In this document: piece after piece, positions 56,669 through 64,000 of the stretch
How the letters are laid out: the number at the start of each line of letters is the position of its first letter
How positions within the stretch are numbered: the first letter of the stretch is position 1
Assembly (NCBI RefSeq): GCF_000014445.1
Contig: NC_008531.1
Coordinates: forward strand, 1,805,001-1,869,000
Direction: 5' to 3'
Length of the DNA stretch: 64,000 nt
From: Leuconostoc mesenteroides subsp. mesenteroides ATCC 8293
Lineage (GTDB): Bacteria; Bacillota; Bacilli; Lactobacillales; Lactobacillaceae
Program-made: the position numbers and the translations under genes
Notes under the pieces: generated by a model
The model's input: only the letters and a program-made list of their open reading frames with translations
Databases searched by the model: none
Told to the model about the DNA's origin: nothing

Positions 56669-57423
56669 CTAAATGCCGTTGTTCGAAAATGGATTAATTG
56701 AGTTGCGCGGTCCAAAATTTTTCTTGTCATACTTTAAATACTGATCCTCACTACCTATATTACTGCGATACAAAGTTGGTACTTGGTCCTTTGTAATTAA
56801 TCGAGCACGTTTCACGTAGGATCCTTTATGCAACACAACAGCATATTATATCCCTTAGGAATAGTTCCAACTTGAAACTTCAACCACTCTCCCGCACCAA
56901 AAATGTCACTATATACATAAGCATCTACTGGTTGGGGCATATCCAAGACCACTTTTTTAGTCGTGGTTTTTCCATTCGCATCTGTGCTTTGTTGTGTTCC
57001 CCTAACTTTCTTAGTGGCAACTTTTTCAGGTAGCAGTGCGTAGCCATACGTTTCTTTTAGAAAGGGATTAAACCGGTCAATTAATTGATTTTGTGTCGCC
57101 CGCCCATAAGTTAATATAGCGATAAAAAATAAAAACGCACTTGCTAAAATAGCTAGTTGCCACACAATTTTCTTGTATCTTTTTCCCGCTGTCAGTTCCT
57201 TATTAATGCTATCAATCATATCTGTCCCCTCTTCTTTTAACGTTGTATCCAAAGAAAAACCTAAGTAATCACTCAACGTAACCAACATATCCAAACTCGG
57301 ATAAGTATCATTATTCTCCCAATGTGACACCGTTTGCCGCGTAACATGCAATTCTGTGGCCATTTGTTGTTGTGTTTTATTTAATGCTAATCTACATTCT
57401 TTTAATTTTTGACCGAGCTCCAT
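56669..57423 (-). pseudogene. Membrane-anchored XRE regulator, frameshifted near the C-terminus
   Basis: The intact part is an XRE helix-turn-helix (MELGQKLKECRLALNKTQQQMATELHVTRQTVSHWENN, 1-38), a linker, one membrane helix (about 88-107) and an extracellular domain. Translation stops at 56812 after 203 residues with a non-domain tail (MLLCCIKDPT). In another frame from about 56848 the domain continues as YAVVLHKGSYVKRARLITKDQ. It ends ...NSINPFSNNGI at 56669, adding about 60 residues. One nucleotide missing or extra near 56843-56850 explains this. A sequencing error or true inactivation are both possible. Confidence 0.75.
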
Positions 57424-57533
57424 GTCGCTTCCCCTTTCATAACAAACTTAAGTATACGAAATTGTCACGTAAAGATCGAGCAAGTATTCTTTAACATGTT
57501 GATATGAGGGCATTTCAATACAATGATAGATAA

Positions 57534-57570
57534 AAAGAATGTTCAACTCATATTGAGTTGAACACTCTTT
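57534..57570 (-). terminator. Terminator of the yhgE-M24 operon
   Basis: On the minus strand GTTCAACTCA pairs with TGAGTTGAAC around ATA, extended outward by a few pairs and followed by CTTTTT. Confidence 0.85.
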
Positions 57571-57573
57571 AAA

Positions 57574-58698
57574 TTAATTCTCGACGGTTAATTCTTCCAA
57601 AGTAACCGGTGCGTTAGTTAGTAATTTATAACCATCTTTAGTTATCAACACCGTGTCTGAATGTCGATAACCGCCTTGACCTTCAAAATAAATTGCTGGT
57701 TCCACCGATACAACCATATTTTCTTTCAAAACTGTGTCATTACCTAATGATAAAGTTGGCTCTTCATGGTTATTTAATCCGATGCCATGACCAGGTCGAT
57801 GAAGAATGTTAGCCGTAAGATGCTGGTCAATAAGGTAATCTCGCACTTTTGTCTCTACTTCAGATGCCTTAACACCAGGTCGCAGCATATCGAGCATTAT
57901 ATTTCTAGCCGTCATCATCTGATTAAAGTGTAATTCTTCTTCTTTTGTTGGTTTCTCCATGAAGAAGGTACGTTCACATTCGGCAGCATAGCCCGCTAAT
58001 CTAAACACAGCGACGTTAACATTTGGTCCATGATCAACTGTTGCCGCCATATCAGGAATACTATGAGGCATGAAACTATAAGTTGACGGCCATACACCGT
58101 TTGTTACTCTATTTGTGAGACTAAAATTATCCGCGATTTCTTTACCAACTACCTTAAACGGAAGGTTATAAAGGTCTATCACTTTGGAGTCGTTATTCAC
58201 TTGGCCTAACGTTGCACGAACCACTCGACTACATACTCTTGCAGTCGTTGAAATTTTGTCAATTTCGTAAGCACTCTTTATTTCACGTAACTTTTTGATT
58301 ATATCATTTGGTTGCCAATCTACTGTCGGTGCCTTTGCAGTTATTTCTAAAAGCGCATTACTTTCGATACCAATTTTATCCAACCCGTCAAACTTTTTTG
58401 TAACCACCTCGTACCAGTTTTGACCAACTTCAGACGTAACATCAAAATACGTTTGAATATCATAATCAAAATAGTCAACATCAATATGTGATTCTTCTAA
58501 TTTTGGTACCAGCATTAAAGGTTTCTTATCTGGATAAATAATTAAGAAAAACGGCCGTTGCTCAGGGCTATAATCAATATTGGTCAGATACCATATGTCC
58601 TCTACATCTGTTACTGCGTATGCACTTAACTCTTTTTCTTGCAAGAATCTTTGGCAATTTTGGATGCGGTTATTTATTTCATCACTGAGTATACTCAT
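57574..58698 (-). CDS. M24 (Xaa-Pro peptidase/creatinase fold) protein lacking most metal ligands
   Basis: A 374-residue protein. The N-terminal creatinase domain is about 1-135 and the pita-bread domain about 140-374. His304 (HRPGHGIGL) and Glu333 (VSVEPAIYFEG) remain. The first Asp position is Val229, the second Asp is Glu240 (GYAAECERTF) and the last Glu is Ser347 (GGYRHSDTVLIT). This pattern resembles non-metal members such as creatinase or ectoine hydrolase rather than prolidase. It lies 19 nt downstream of yhgE in the same transcript. The substrate is unknown. Confidence 0.8.
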   Translation of the reverse strand: MSILSDEINNRIQNCQRFLQEKELSAYAVTDVEDIWYLTNIDYSPEQRPFFLIIYPDKKPLMLVPKLEESHIDVDYFDYDIQTYFDVTSEVGQNWYEVVTKKFDGLDKIGIESNALLEITAKAPTVDWQPNDIIKKLREIKSAYEIDKISTTARVCSRVVRATLGQVNNDSKVIDLYNLPFKVVGKEIADNFSLTNRVTNGVWPSTYSFMPHSIPDMAATVDHGPNVNVAVFRLAGYAAECERTFFMEKPTKEEELHFNQMMTARNIMLDMLRPGVKASEVETKVRDYLIDQHLTANILHRPGHGIGLNNHEEPTLSLGNDTVLKENMVVSVEPAIYFEGQGGYRHSDTVLITKDGYKLLTNAPVTLEELTVEN

Positions 58699-58717
58699 AA
58701 TTTCCTTTTTTAAAATA

Positions 58718-61465
58718 TTAACTGTGCTTATAATTAATCTTCTTGATTTTTAATTGCTTGAACATATAGAAACCAATCATAATCAATGTAAAGGCAACAA
58801 ATATGCCAAACATAACCATCACATCACTTTTAGCGGATCCACCAATCATCAACGTTTCTCGCAGTGCATTGACTGAATAAGTCATTGGCAAATATGGGTG
58901 TATGGCTTCAAAGAAACCATTTGACAATTGAATTGGATATGTTCCTGCGGAACCACCTAATTGAATAACCATCAAAATCATTGCCAGGAATGAACCAACT
59001 TTACCAAACCACAAGTTAAGGGATGTTACGACATTAATAAAGGTAAATGATACCAGAATCAGTACCCAGAAAGTTGCGACATAGTGAACTGGTTTGATGC
59101 CAATCATACTAATAGAAACAAAGTACATAATTGCTGCTTGCAGAAATGCGAATGGATAAAGCACAGACATTTTGCTTGCCCACCAACTAATAGCCTTTTT
59201 AGGATACTTTAGAGGTGTCACTAAATCAAACATCAAGTTAAAGGCAACGGCACCAACGAACAGTGCCACTGACAACATATAAGGTGCCATAGCTGTACCA
59301 TTATTAGGAACTTTGTCTTTTTCCACATGCTTGGTGCTTGCTGGGGTAGCTAATTGATTATAGGTTAACTTATTTGAGTTAATTTTATTAACTTTGTTGT
59401 TTGCTTGACCTAGCTTGTCAGCAAGCGTTGCATTCCCATCTTTAACTTTCGTCAGCCCATCACCAAGTTGTGCTGAACCATCAGCCAACTTAGCACTGCC
59501 GTCTGCTATCTTTGTGGCACCACTAGCTAATTGAGTCGACCCGCTTAACAACTTGCTGTTATTAGCAGCCAATTTATCCAGTCCTGACGTTAACTGACTA
59601 CTTCCTGACGATAACTTTGACGTTGCTGAACCTAAAGCAGGCATCTTTTCATTTAGTGATGATAAGCCGCTGCTAATTTTTTGGGATCCAGCATTTAACT
59701 TATCACTGTTTTGTGACAACTTTTGGGTACCATCGCTCAGCTTAGAACTACCGCTAGCTAAGCTTTCAATACCACTAGTGAGTGAGGGTACATTCGTATT
59801 AAGTTGTTCAAGCCCCTCTTGTAGCTGTGTTGAACCACTAATTAACTGTGCTGATTTCCCGCTCAGTTGTGACAGCCCACTAGTTAATTTTGTTGCCCCA
59901 GTACTTAATTGCGCAGTTGAATCACCGACCTTATTAAGTGAGCCAACCAAACTGCTTATGCCACCATACAGCGTTTTTGTATCGTCACTAGTCCCATAAC
60001 TAGTGTTTAGTGTATTCACAGCTGCTTTTAACTGTGACATACTTGTGTTACTTGATTTAATTAATGTGGTTAAGTTAGTCTGTAATTCACTTAAATTTGT
60101 TGTTGCTGATTTGAGTGAATCATTAATGTCATCTGTTGGTAATAGTGCCGTTTCTAATGCACTGACTTGCGTGTCAGTTAGCTTTTGTGTTTTAGCCACA
60201 GATTCGATTTTGCTTTGCGTACCGCTGATATAATCGCTAATCGTAGTAACGTTTGCTGCAAGACTACTCATACTACTTGTTAATTTAGTAATTTGCTCAG
60301 TATTTTGATTACTGTTGTCCAACGAGGTCTTCAACTGGTTCAAGCCTGTCTGAAAACTTTGCAGCCCTGTTTGCAATTGCGTCATTTTGTTTTTGGCGTC
60401 GTCACTATTTAAAGCTTCATTCATTTGTGTCAAGCCATCGGAAACTTTTTGGCTTCCTTTATACGCTTCGTCTGTTCCGGTTGTGTATGCACTAACGCCT
60501 TTGGTCAAAGAACTCGATCCGTTAGTTAATTTATTCACCCCAGTAGCTAAATTACTACTACCACGAGCTAATTTTTGCGCACCAGTATTAAGAGCATTGG
60601 CACCAGTATTGAGTTGACTCACACCTGCTGTATATTGCTGCAAACCACTGTTTAAACTCGATGATCCTGTAGATAATTGTGAAACACCATTACTTAACGT
60701 AGGCATTTTTTCACCTAATTGTCCCAAACCAGCAGTTAACTTTGAGCTTCCTGCATCAAGTTGACTCACACCACTAAAGTATTGTGATAACCCGTCTGTC
60801 AGTGTATTCGTACCATTACTGAAAGTTAAACCACTTGAAGCAAGTGTCCGTAGATTTGTTGTGACCGTCTGATTTCCAGATTGTAATTGTTCAGTTCCAT
60901 CTACTAACTTTTTGTTACCGTTAGCCGCTGTGCCCATACCATTGCCTAACGTTTTAATTTGTTTAAACAATGTCTCAGCATAGGTCTTTGTCACTTGTTT
61001 GGAAATTGTGTTTGTAATGCTTTCAGCCGCTGATTTTGAAAACTTTCCAGCGATAAAACTGTGCCCTGAGCTTGTTGTATAGTGAATTAACATCTTTTTG
61101 GGATGCGCGTCCAGTAATGTTGTCGCATTTTTAGAAAAGTTCTTTGGAATTGTCATGACCATATAGTACTTGCCATTGGACAATCCTTTTTTAGCTTCTT
61201 TTTGCGATGGAAAACTAAACTTCATCGCATCTGAATCCGCTAAATTATCTTTTAACTTAGCTCCTACTGCTAATTTATTTCCTTGGTAATGCACAGATTT
61301 GTCTTCATTGATAACTGCCACGGGCAAATCTTTAATTTTGCCATATGGATCCCACATCGATTTCAGAAACCCAATCGCATAAATTGACGGAATCAACACA
61401 ATAGCAATTAGAACAACCACCATAAATTTATTTTTCCATATTTTTTTCCATTCTATTCCGAGCAT
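58718..61465 (-). CDS. YhgE/Pip family membrane protein
   Basis: A 915-residue protein. One N-terminal membrane helix (about 14-35) precedes a conserved extracellular domain (DLPVAVINEDKSVHYQGNKLAVG). A very long region (about 185-680) has recurring L-x-x-G-x-x-x-L pseudo-repeats (SKLSDGTQKLSQNSDKLNAG). Five or six C-terminal helices follow from about 725. This is the YhgE/phage infection protein layout, related to ABC-2 permeases. Members affect phage entry or surface secretion, but the exact role is unclear. GGGGAGTAAC precedes the ATG. A TetR gene diverges from it. Confidence 0.9.
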   Translation of the reverse strand: MLGIEWKKIWKNKFMVVVLIAIVLIPSIYAIGFLKSMWDPYGKIKDLPVAVINEDKSVHYQGNKLAVGAKLKDNLADSDAMKFSFPSQKEAKKGLSNGKYYMVMTIPKNFSKNATTLLDAHPKKMLIHYTTSSGHSFIAGKFSKSAAESITNTISKQVTKTYAETLFKQIKTLGNGMGTAANGNKKLVDGTEQLQSGNQTVTTNLRTLASSGLTFSNGTNTLTDGLSQYFSGVSQLDAGSSKLTAGLGQLGEKMPTLSNGVSQLSTGSSSLNSGLQQYTAGVSQLNTGANALNTGAQKLARGSSNLATGVNKLTNGSSSLTKGVSAYTTGTDEAYKGSQKVSDGLTQMNEALNSDDAKNKMTQLQTGLQSFQTGLNQLKTSLDNSNQNTEQITKLTSSMSSLAANVTTISDYISGTQSKIESVAKTQKLTDTQVSALETALLPTDDINDSLKSATTNLSELQTNLTTLIKSSNTSMSQLKAAVNTLNTSYGTSDDTKTLYGGISSLVGSLNKVGDSTAQLSTGATKLTSGLSQLSGKSAQLISGSTQLQEGLEQLNTNVPSLTSGIESLASGSSKLSDGTQKLSQNSDKLNAGSQKISSGLSSLNEKMPALGSATSKLSSGSSQLTSGLDKLAANNSKLLSGSTQLASGATKIADGSAKLADGSAQLGDGLTKVKDGNATLADKLGQANNKVNKINSNKLTYNQLATPASTKHVEKDKVPNNGTAMAPYMLSVALFVGAVAFNLMFDLVTPLKYPKKAISWWASKMSVLYPFAFLQAAIMYFVSISMIGIKPVHYVATFWVLILVSFTFINVVTSLNLWFGKVGSFLAMILMVIQLGGSAGTYPIQLSNGFFEAIHPYLPMTYSVNALRETLMIGGSAKSDVMVMFGIFVAFTLIMIGFYMFKQLKIKKINYKHS

Positions 61466-61522
61466 GTTACTCCCCTTTTTTTAACAACGTGTTGCTTTTT
61501 TTGTAGCTATAGTTTATATTAG

Positions 61523-61545
61523 CATTGGTTATATATAAATCAATG
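61523..61545. promoter_or_regulatory. Candidate TetR operator between yhgE and tetR
   Basis: CATTGGTT and AAATCAATG form an imperfect inverted repeat (CATTGnTT...AAnCAATG) over 23 bp. It covers a likely yhgE promoter on the minus strand (TTGATT 61543-61538, 16-nt spacer, TAATAT). Confidence 0.5.
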
Positions 61546-61588
61546 TACAAGTACTAAGGGATTTGTCTAATTTTATGAGGAGAATAGT

Positions 61589-62206
61589 ATGAATCGGCAG
61601 GAAAAAAATAAATTAACACAGCAACGAATTATGGACGCTTTCGTGAAATTAGTGAGCGAAAAAGGCTTCAATAACTTAACCGTCTCCAACATCACACGAA
61701 CAGCAAAACTAAGTCGTGGCACTTTTTATATTTATTATCTTGATAAATACGATGTATTAGAAAAAATTGAGACCTATTTACTAACTAATATGGAAAAACT
61801 AATGCAAATTAATATAGATAAGACAATATCTTGGCTAGACGATGTTGATAATAATAAACTATCGGCTGAGTTAGATACCTATTCACCGTATCGTAGTTTC
61901 ATTCAGTCTTTTGATTTTCTCGATAAAAACCGTTTTACGCTTAAGACACTCCTCTCTAAGAATGGTGATTCACAATTTGTTTACAAGTTACGTCATTTGA
62001 TTGATGAACAAATTGACTCACATTACAAAAATATTTTTAAAGATGGTAATGAAGTTATTCCCAGTGACTATACACATGATCTATTAATTAGTTCGCTCAT
62101 TAGCATTATTGGTCATTGGTTACAAAAAGATGACCCTGAATCTCCAGCTGAAATTGCCGAAATTTTGATTAGAAGTCGTATACTGGCTGCTTACCAGGTA
62201 AAATAA
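61589..62206 (+). CDS. TetR/AcrR family regulator
   Basis: A 205-residue protein. The N-terminal HTH (TQQRIMDAFVKLVSEKGFNNLTVSNITRTAKLSRGTFYIYYLDKYDVLEKIE, about 10-60) is followed by a helical ligand domain. GAGGAGAA precedes the ATG. It is divergent from yhgE with an operator candidate between, so it is probably the local repressor. The C-terminal domain resembles TetR_C regulators found beside YhgE genes. Confidence 0.9.
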   Translation: MNRQEKNKLTQQRIMDAFVKLVSEKGFNNLTVSNITRTAKLSRGTFYIYYLDKYDVLEKIETYLLTNMEKLMQINIDKTISWLDDVDNNKLSAELDTYSPYRSFIQSFDFLDKNRFTLKTLLSKNGDSQFVYKLRHLIDEQIDSHYKNIFKDGNEVIPSDYTHDLLISSLISIIGHWLQKDDPESPAEIAEILIRSRILAAYQVK

Positions 62207-62268
62207 TTTTTGTAACACAAATCAAGTCTCAGTCATTTTTCCCTAAAGTGACAATGACACCGCAATTA

Positions 62269-62313
62269 ATAAAACAAAGAGAATATGTGACTAGCATATT
62301 CTCTTTGTTTTAT
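62269..62313. terminator. Bidirectional terminator
   Basis: A perfect 19-bp stem, ATAAAACAAAGAGAATATG with its complement around TGACTAG, between convergent tetR and mocR-like genes. Confidence 0.93.
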
Positions 62314-62350
62314 CTTTATTTTTTCAAAATCAATGACACGAATTATAAGC

Positions 62351-63712
62351 TTAGCTCGACGAAATCGTACGTTTAATGGTTAGCAACAGTTTTTCTAGTT
62401 TTACTAAATCATTAATGGCAGTTATCGATACTCTAATAAAATAGTCGTTATTTGATTTCCAACCACCTGCTTGAAACTGCGGGCTGTACAATACATGTAT
62501 TCCTAGCTTGTCCAGACGCTCTTTCACTTGTTTAATATTAATTGCAGAATCTATCTTAACCCATTGAAATGGACTCAACGGCGCCTTTGTTTCAAAGACG
62601 TTCTCAAATAAAGTTAAACTAGTTTTTATCTGCTTCATTTGGCTATCAATTATCTTTAAAACAAAGTCATGGTTAATTAAATACTTAATAATTTCAAAAT
62701 CTAAGGTTGGTTCCTGTAAATTAAGATTTGTGAATGAATGCTTTATTTTCTGCTCAAACTTTTTATCAAACAATACCAGCGCTACGCGAATTCCTGGAGC
62801 AACTATTTTAGAGAAACTAGATAAGTAGATTGTATGACTCGGTGCCAAGTTAATTATGGCTTTCGTTTTTTCAACATCCAAGTATCGTAAGTAATCATCT
62901 TCGATGATTAAAAAATTATGGCTAATGCTTAGCGCTGCTAACTTTTCGCGCCGCGTAATAGACATGGCAACATTAGTGGGATTCGACCGAAAAGGCATGA
63001 CATAAACACCTGCAACCATATGCGTTGTCAACATATTTTCCAACTGATCAAGCTTCATCCCCTCGTCATCTTGTGAAATTGACAATAACTTAATATGTAA
63101 CGTTTTAGCTAATTCAATAAAATTAGAATATGTGAAGTCATCCACAACTATAGTGTCTGAAGGTTTGAATAAAGCTGTTAAAATGATGGCGAGTGCGTTC
63201 TGCCCGCCATTTGTTATTAGACTGACCATATCGTCAGATACATCTATTTTTAAATATTCAAACCATTTTTGTGTTGCCCCAGCATAACTTTCATCTAAGG
63301 ATGAATTTGTGAAATACCGTAGTAACTTTTTAACGGGAATATTTTTAATAGCTTCTTTCACATAAAATTCTGCTGAACTATTTTCAACTGAAGTTACATT
63401 CAAAATACCTAAATCATTTACGCCTTCTTTTCCTTGAATAGTATGATCAGAAATGCCATTAGGCGATATAAAAGTACCTCGCCCTTTTTCGGTATATAAT
63501 AAGCCATTTTTCAAGCCAAGATCATAGGCATGTGTCACTGTGGTGAAGTGAATATCCAAAAAATATGACAATTCACGTTGCGAGGGTAACTGATCGTGTG
63601 GCTTAAGGACACCTGTCAGAATATCATCATATAAGGATTGATAAATACTTTTATAGAAAGGTTTCTCAAGTGGTAACTTGCTCGGTACCCATGACAATTC
63701 ATAATCATTCAC
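62351..63712 (-). CDS. MocR/PdxR-type regulator (GntR HTH fused to aminotransferase domain)
   Basis: A 453-residue fusion. The GntR winged helix is at about 15-85 (LPSQRELSYFLDIHFTTVTHAYDLGLKNGLLYTEKGRGTF). A fold-type I aminotransferase domain from about 105 has the PLP lysine Lys302 (SSFSKIVAPGIRVAL) and Asp272 (EDDYLRY). Such proteins use PLP as a sensor and usually control a neighbouring gene. Here that is the divergent EamA transporter, with a palindrome in between. Confidence 0.88.
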   Translation of the reverse strand: MNDYELSWVPSKLPLEKPFYKSIYQSLYDDILTGVLKPHDQLPSQRELSYFLDIHFTTVTHAYDLGLKNGLLYTEKGRGTFISPNGISDHTIQGKEGVNDLGILNVTSVENSSAEFYVKEAIKNIPVKKLLRYFTNSSLDESYAGATQKWFEYLKIDVSDDMVSLITNGGQNALAIILTALFKPSDTIVVDDFTYSNFIELAKTLHIKLLSISQDDEGMKLDQLENMLTTHMVAGVYVMPFRSNPTNVAMSITRREKLAALSISHNFLIIEDDYLRYLDVEKTKAIINLAPSHTIYLSSFSKIVAPGIRVALVLFDKKFEQKIKHSFTNLNLQEPTLDFEIIKYLINHDFVLKIIDSQMKQIKTSLTLFENVFETKAPLSPFQWVKIDSAINIKQVKERLDKLGIHVLYSPQFQAGGWKSNNDYFIRVSITAINDLVKLEKLLLTIKRTISSS

Positions 63713-63822
63713 CCCGTTCAGCCTCCTAAATAAAATTTATCAACATCAACACCTGTAACCACTAAAATATCTGTTCATTAAAAATCAGTATACACTAATC
63801 TATGCACAATAAAAATTATATG

Positions 63823-63846
63823 GCATACAATTTTTTTATTGTATGC
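63823..63846. promoter_or_regulatory. Candidate MocR operator
   Basis: GCATACAAT and ATTGTATGC form a perfect 9-bp inverted repeat around six T residues. A related half-site (TATGCACAAT) lies at 63801-63810, giving repeat spacing like other MocR sites. A likely -35/-10 pair for the transporter (TTAATT, 17 nt, TATAAA) follows. Confidence 0.5.
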
Positions 63847-63910
63847 TTATTTAATTGCTGGTAGCCTTATACTTATAAATTTGTCCATTGAGAGAGTGAG
63901 GTTACATTGA

Positions 63911-64000
63911 ATGATGAATAAGTTATCAAAGAGTGTGCAAGCAATTATATTAGGCGTGATAGCGGCTTTTTTCTTCTCTCTTACATTTATATTTAATGAA
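63911..64000 (+). CDS. EamA/DMT family transporter, 5' end only
   Basis: The first 30 codons (MMNKLSKSVQAIILGVIAAF, then FFSLTFIFNE) are visible before the window ends. The first helix with the FFFSLTFIFNE ending is typical of EamA-type drug/metabolite transporters adjacent to MocR regulators in lactobacilli. GTGAGG lies upstream. Either of two adjacent ATGs may be used. Confidence 0.7.
   Translation, partial: MMNKLSKSVQAIILGVIAAFFFSLTFIFNE

Noticed and set aside
59778..60617. Three plus-strand ORFs of 73-76 codons
   Set aside because: Antisense to the repetitive part of yhgE; open only because of its biased codon pattern.

Overview
The window comes from the chromosome of a lactic acid bacterium, almost certainly a Leuconostoc. 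The minus-strand 16S rRNA reads like Leuconostoc 16S along its whole length. The gene content fits as well: a D-2-hydroxyacid dehydrogenase, many amino acid and peptide transporters, an LCP cell-wall ligase, a proton ATP synthase and YueI/DUF4811-type LAB proteins. Base composition is low GC throughout. I cannot name the species. No prophage, insertion sequence or CRISPR array is visible.

Layout. 1-3034: the 5' end of a 23S gene, tRNA-Ala(TGC), a complete 16S gene and tandem rrn promoters, all on the minus strand. 3184-6715: a three-gene minus-strand operon (aminotransferase, D-2-hydroxyacid dehydrogenase, PfoR-like EIIC membrane protein) behind a leader that encodes a Phe/Tyr-rich peptide and a terminator hairpin. 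6732-16459: guanylate-kinase-like protein, amino acid permease, EzrA, S4 with its autoregulatory leader, an SgrR-like regulator divergent from an MFS exporter, YueI and RarA. 16506-21380: a 6S-like (Lacto-usp) RNA, a universal stress protein, LysP behind a lysine riboswitch, a PAP2-like membrane protein and an LCP ligase. 21427-25504: an amidohydrolase and an OppA-like binding protein behind a second peptide-coding attenuator (Leu-rich), then about 0.9 kb of apparently decayed sequence. 25505-34745: SteT-like permease, TrpS, HflX with a third uORF-type leader, tRNA-Thr(AGT), tRNA-Leu(TAG), AI-2E transporter, a MutY without iron-sulfur cysteines, a small unannotated basic protein, a DHA2 exporter, ProC and tRNA-Glu. 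34745-46522: an Old Yellow Enzyme, a LysM cell-wall protein, the full atpBEFHAGDC operon, uracil permease, phosphoglycerate mutase and a cold-shock protein. 46701-64000: accessory-leaning genes, namely DHA2 exporter, short pantothenate kinase and HelD, MarR with CDF transporter, PAP2 phosphatase, GNAT, an orphan immunity-like protein, a plasmid-type DUF536 protein, a frameshifted XRE regulator, an M24 protein without most metal ligands cotranscribed with a YhgE/Pip protein, TetR, MocR and the start of an EamA transporter.

The most interesting theme is regulation by translating ribosomes. Three separate leaders combine a promoter, a short ORF and mutually exclusive RNA hairpins just before the structural gene. 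A Phe/Tyr-rich peptide precedes the aminotransferase operon. A Leu-rich peptide precedes the peptide-binding protein/amidohydrolase operon. A 21-codon uORF precedes hflX, where the hairpin buries the ribosome binding site and ends in a T-run at the start codon. With the lysine riboswitch, S4 leader and 6S-like RNA, this makes the window unusually rich in RNA-level control. Several palindromic operators next to their likely regulators (SgrR, MarR, TetR, MocR), and one palindrome without a neighbouring regulator, complete the regulatory picture.
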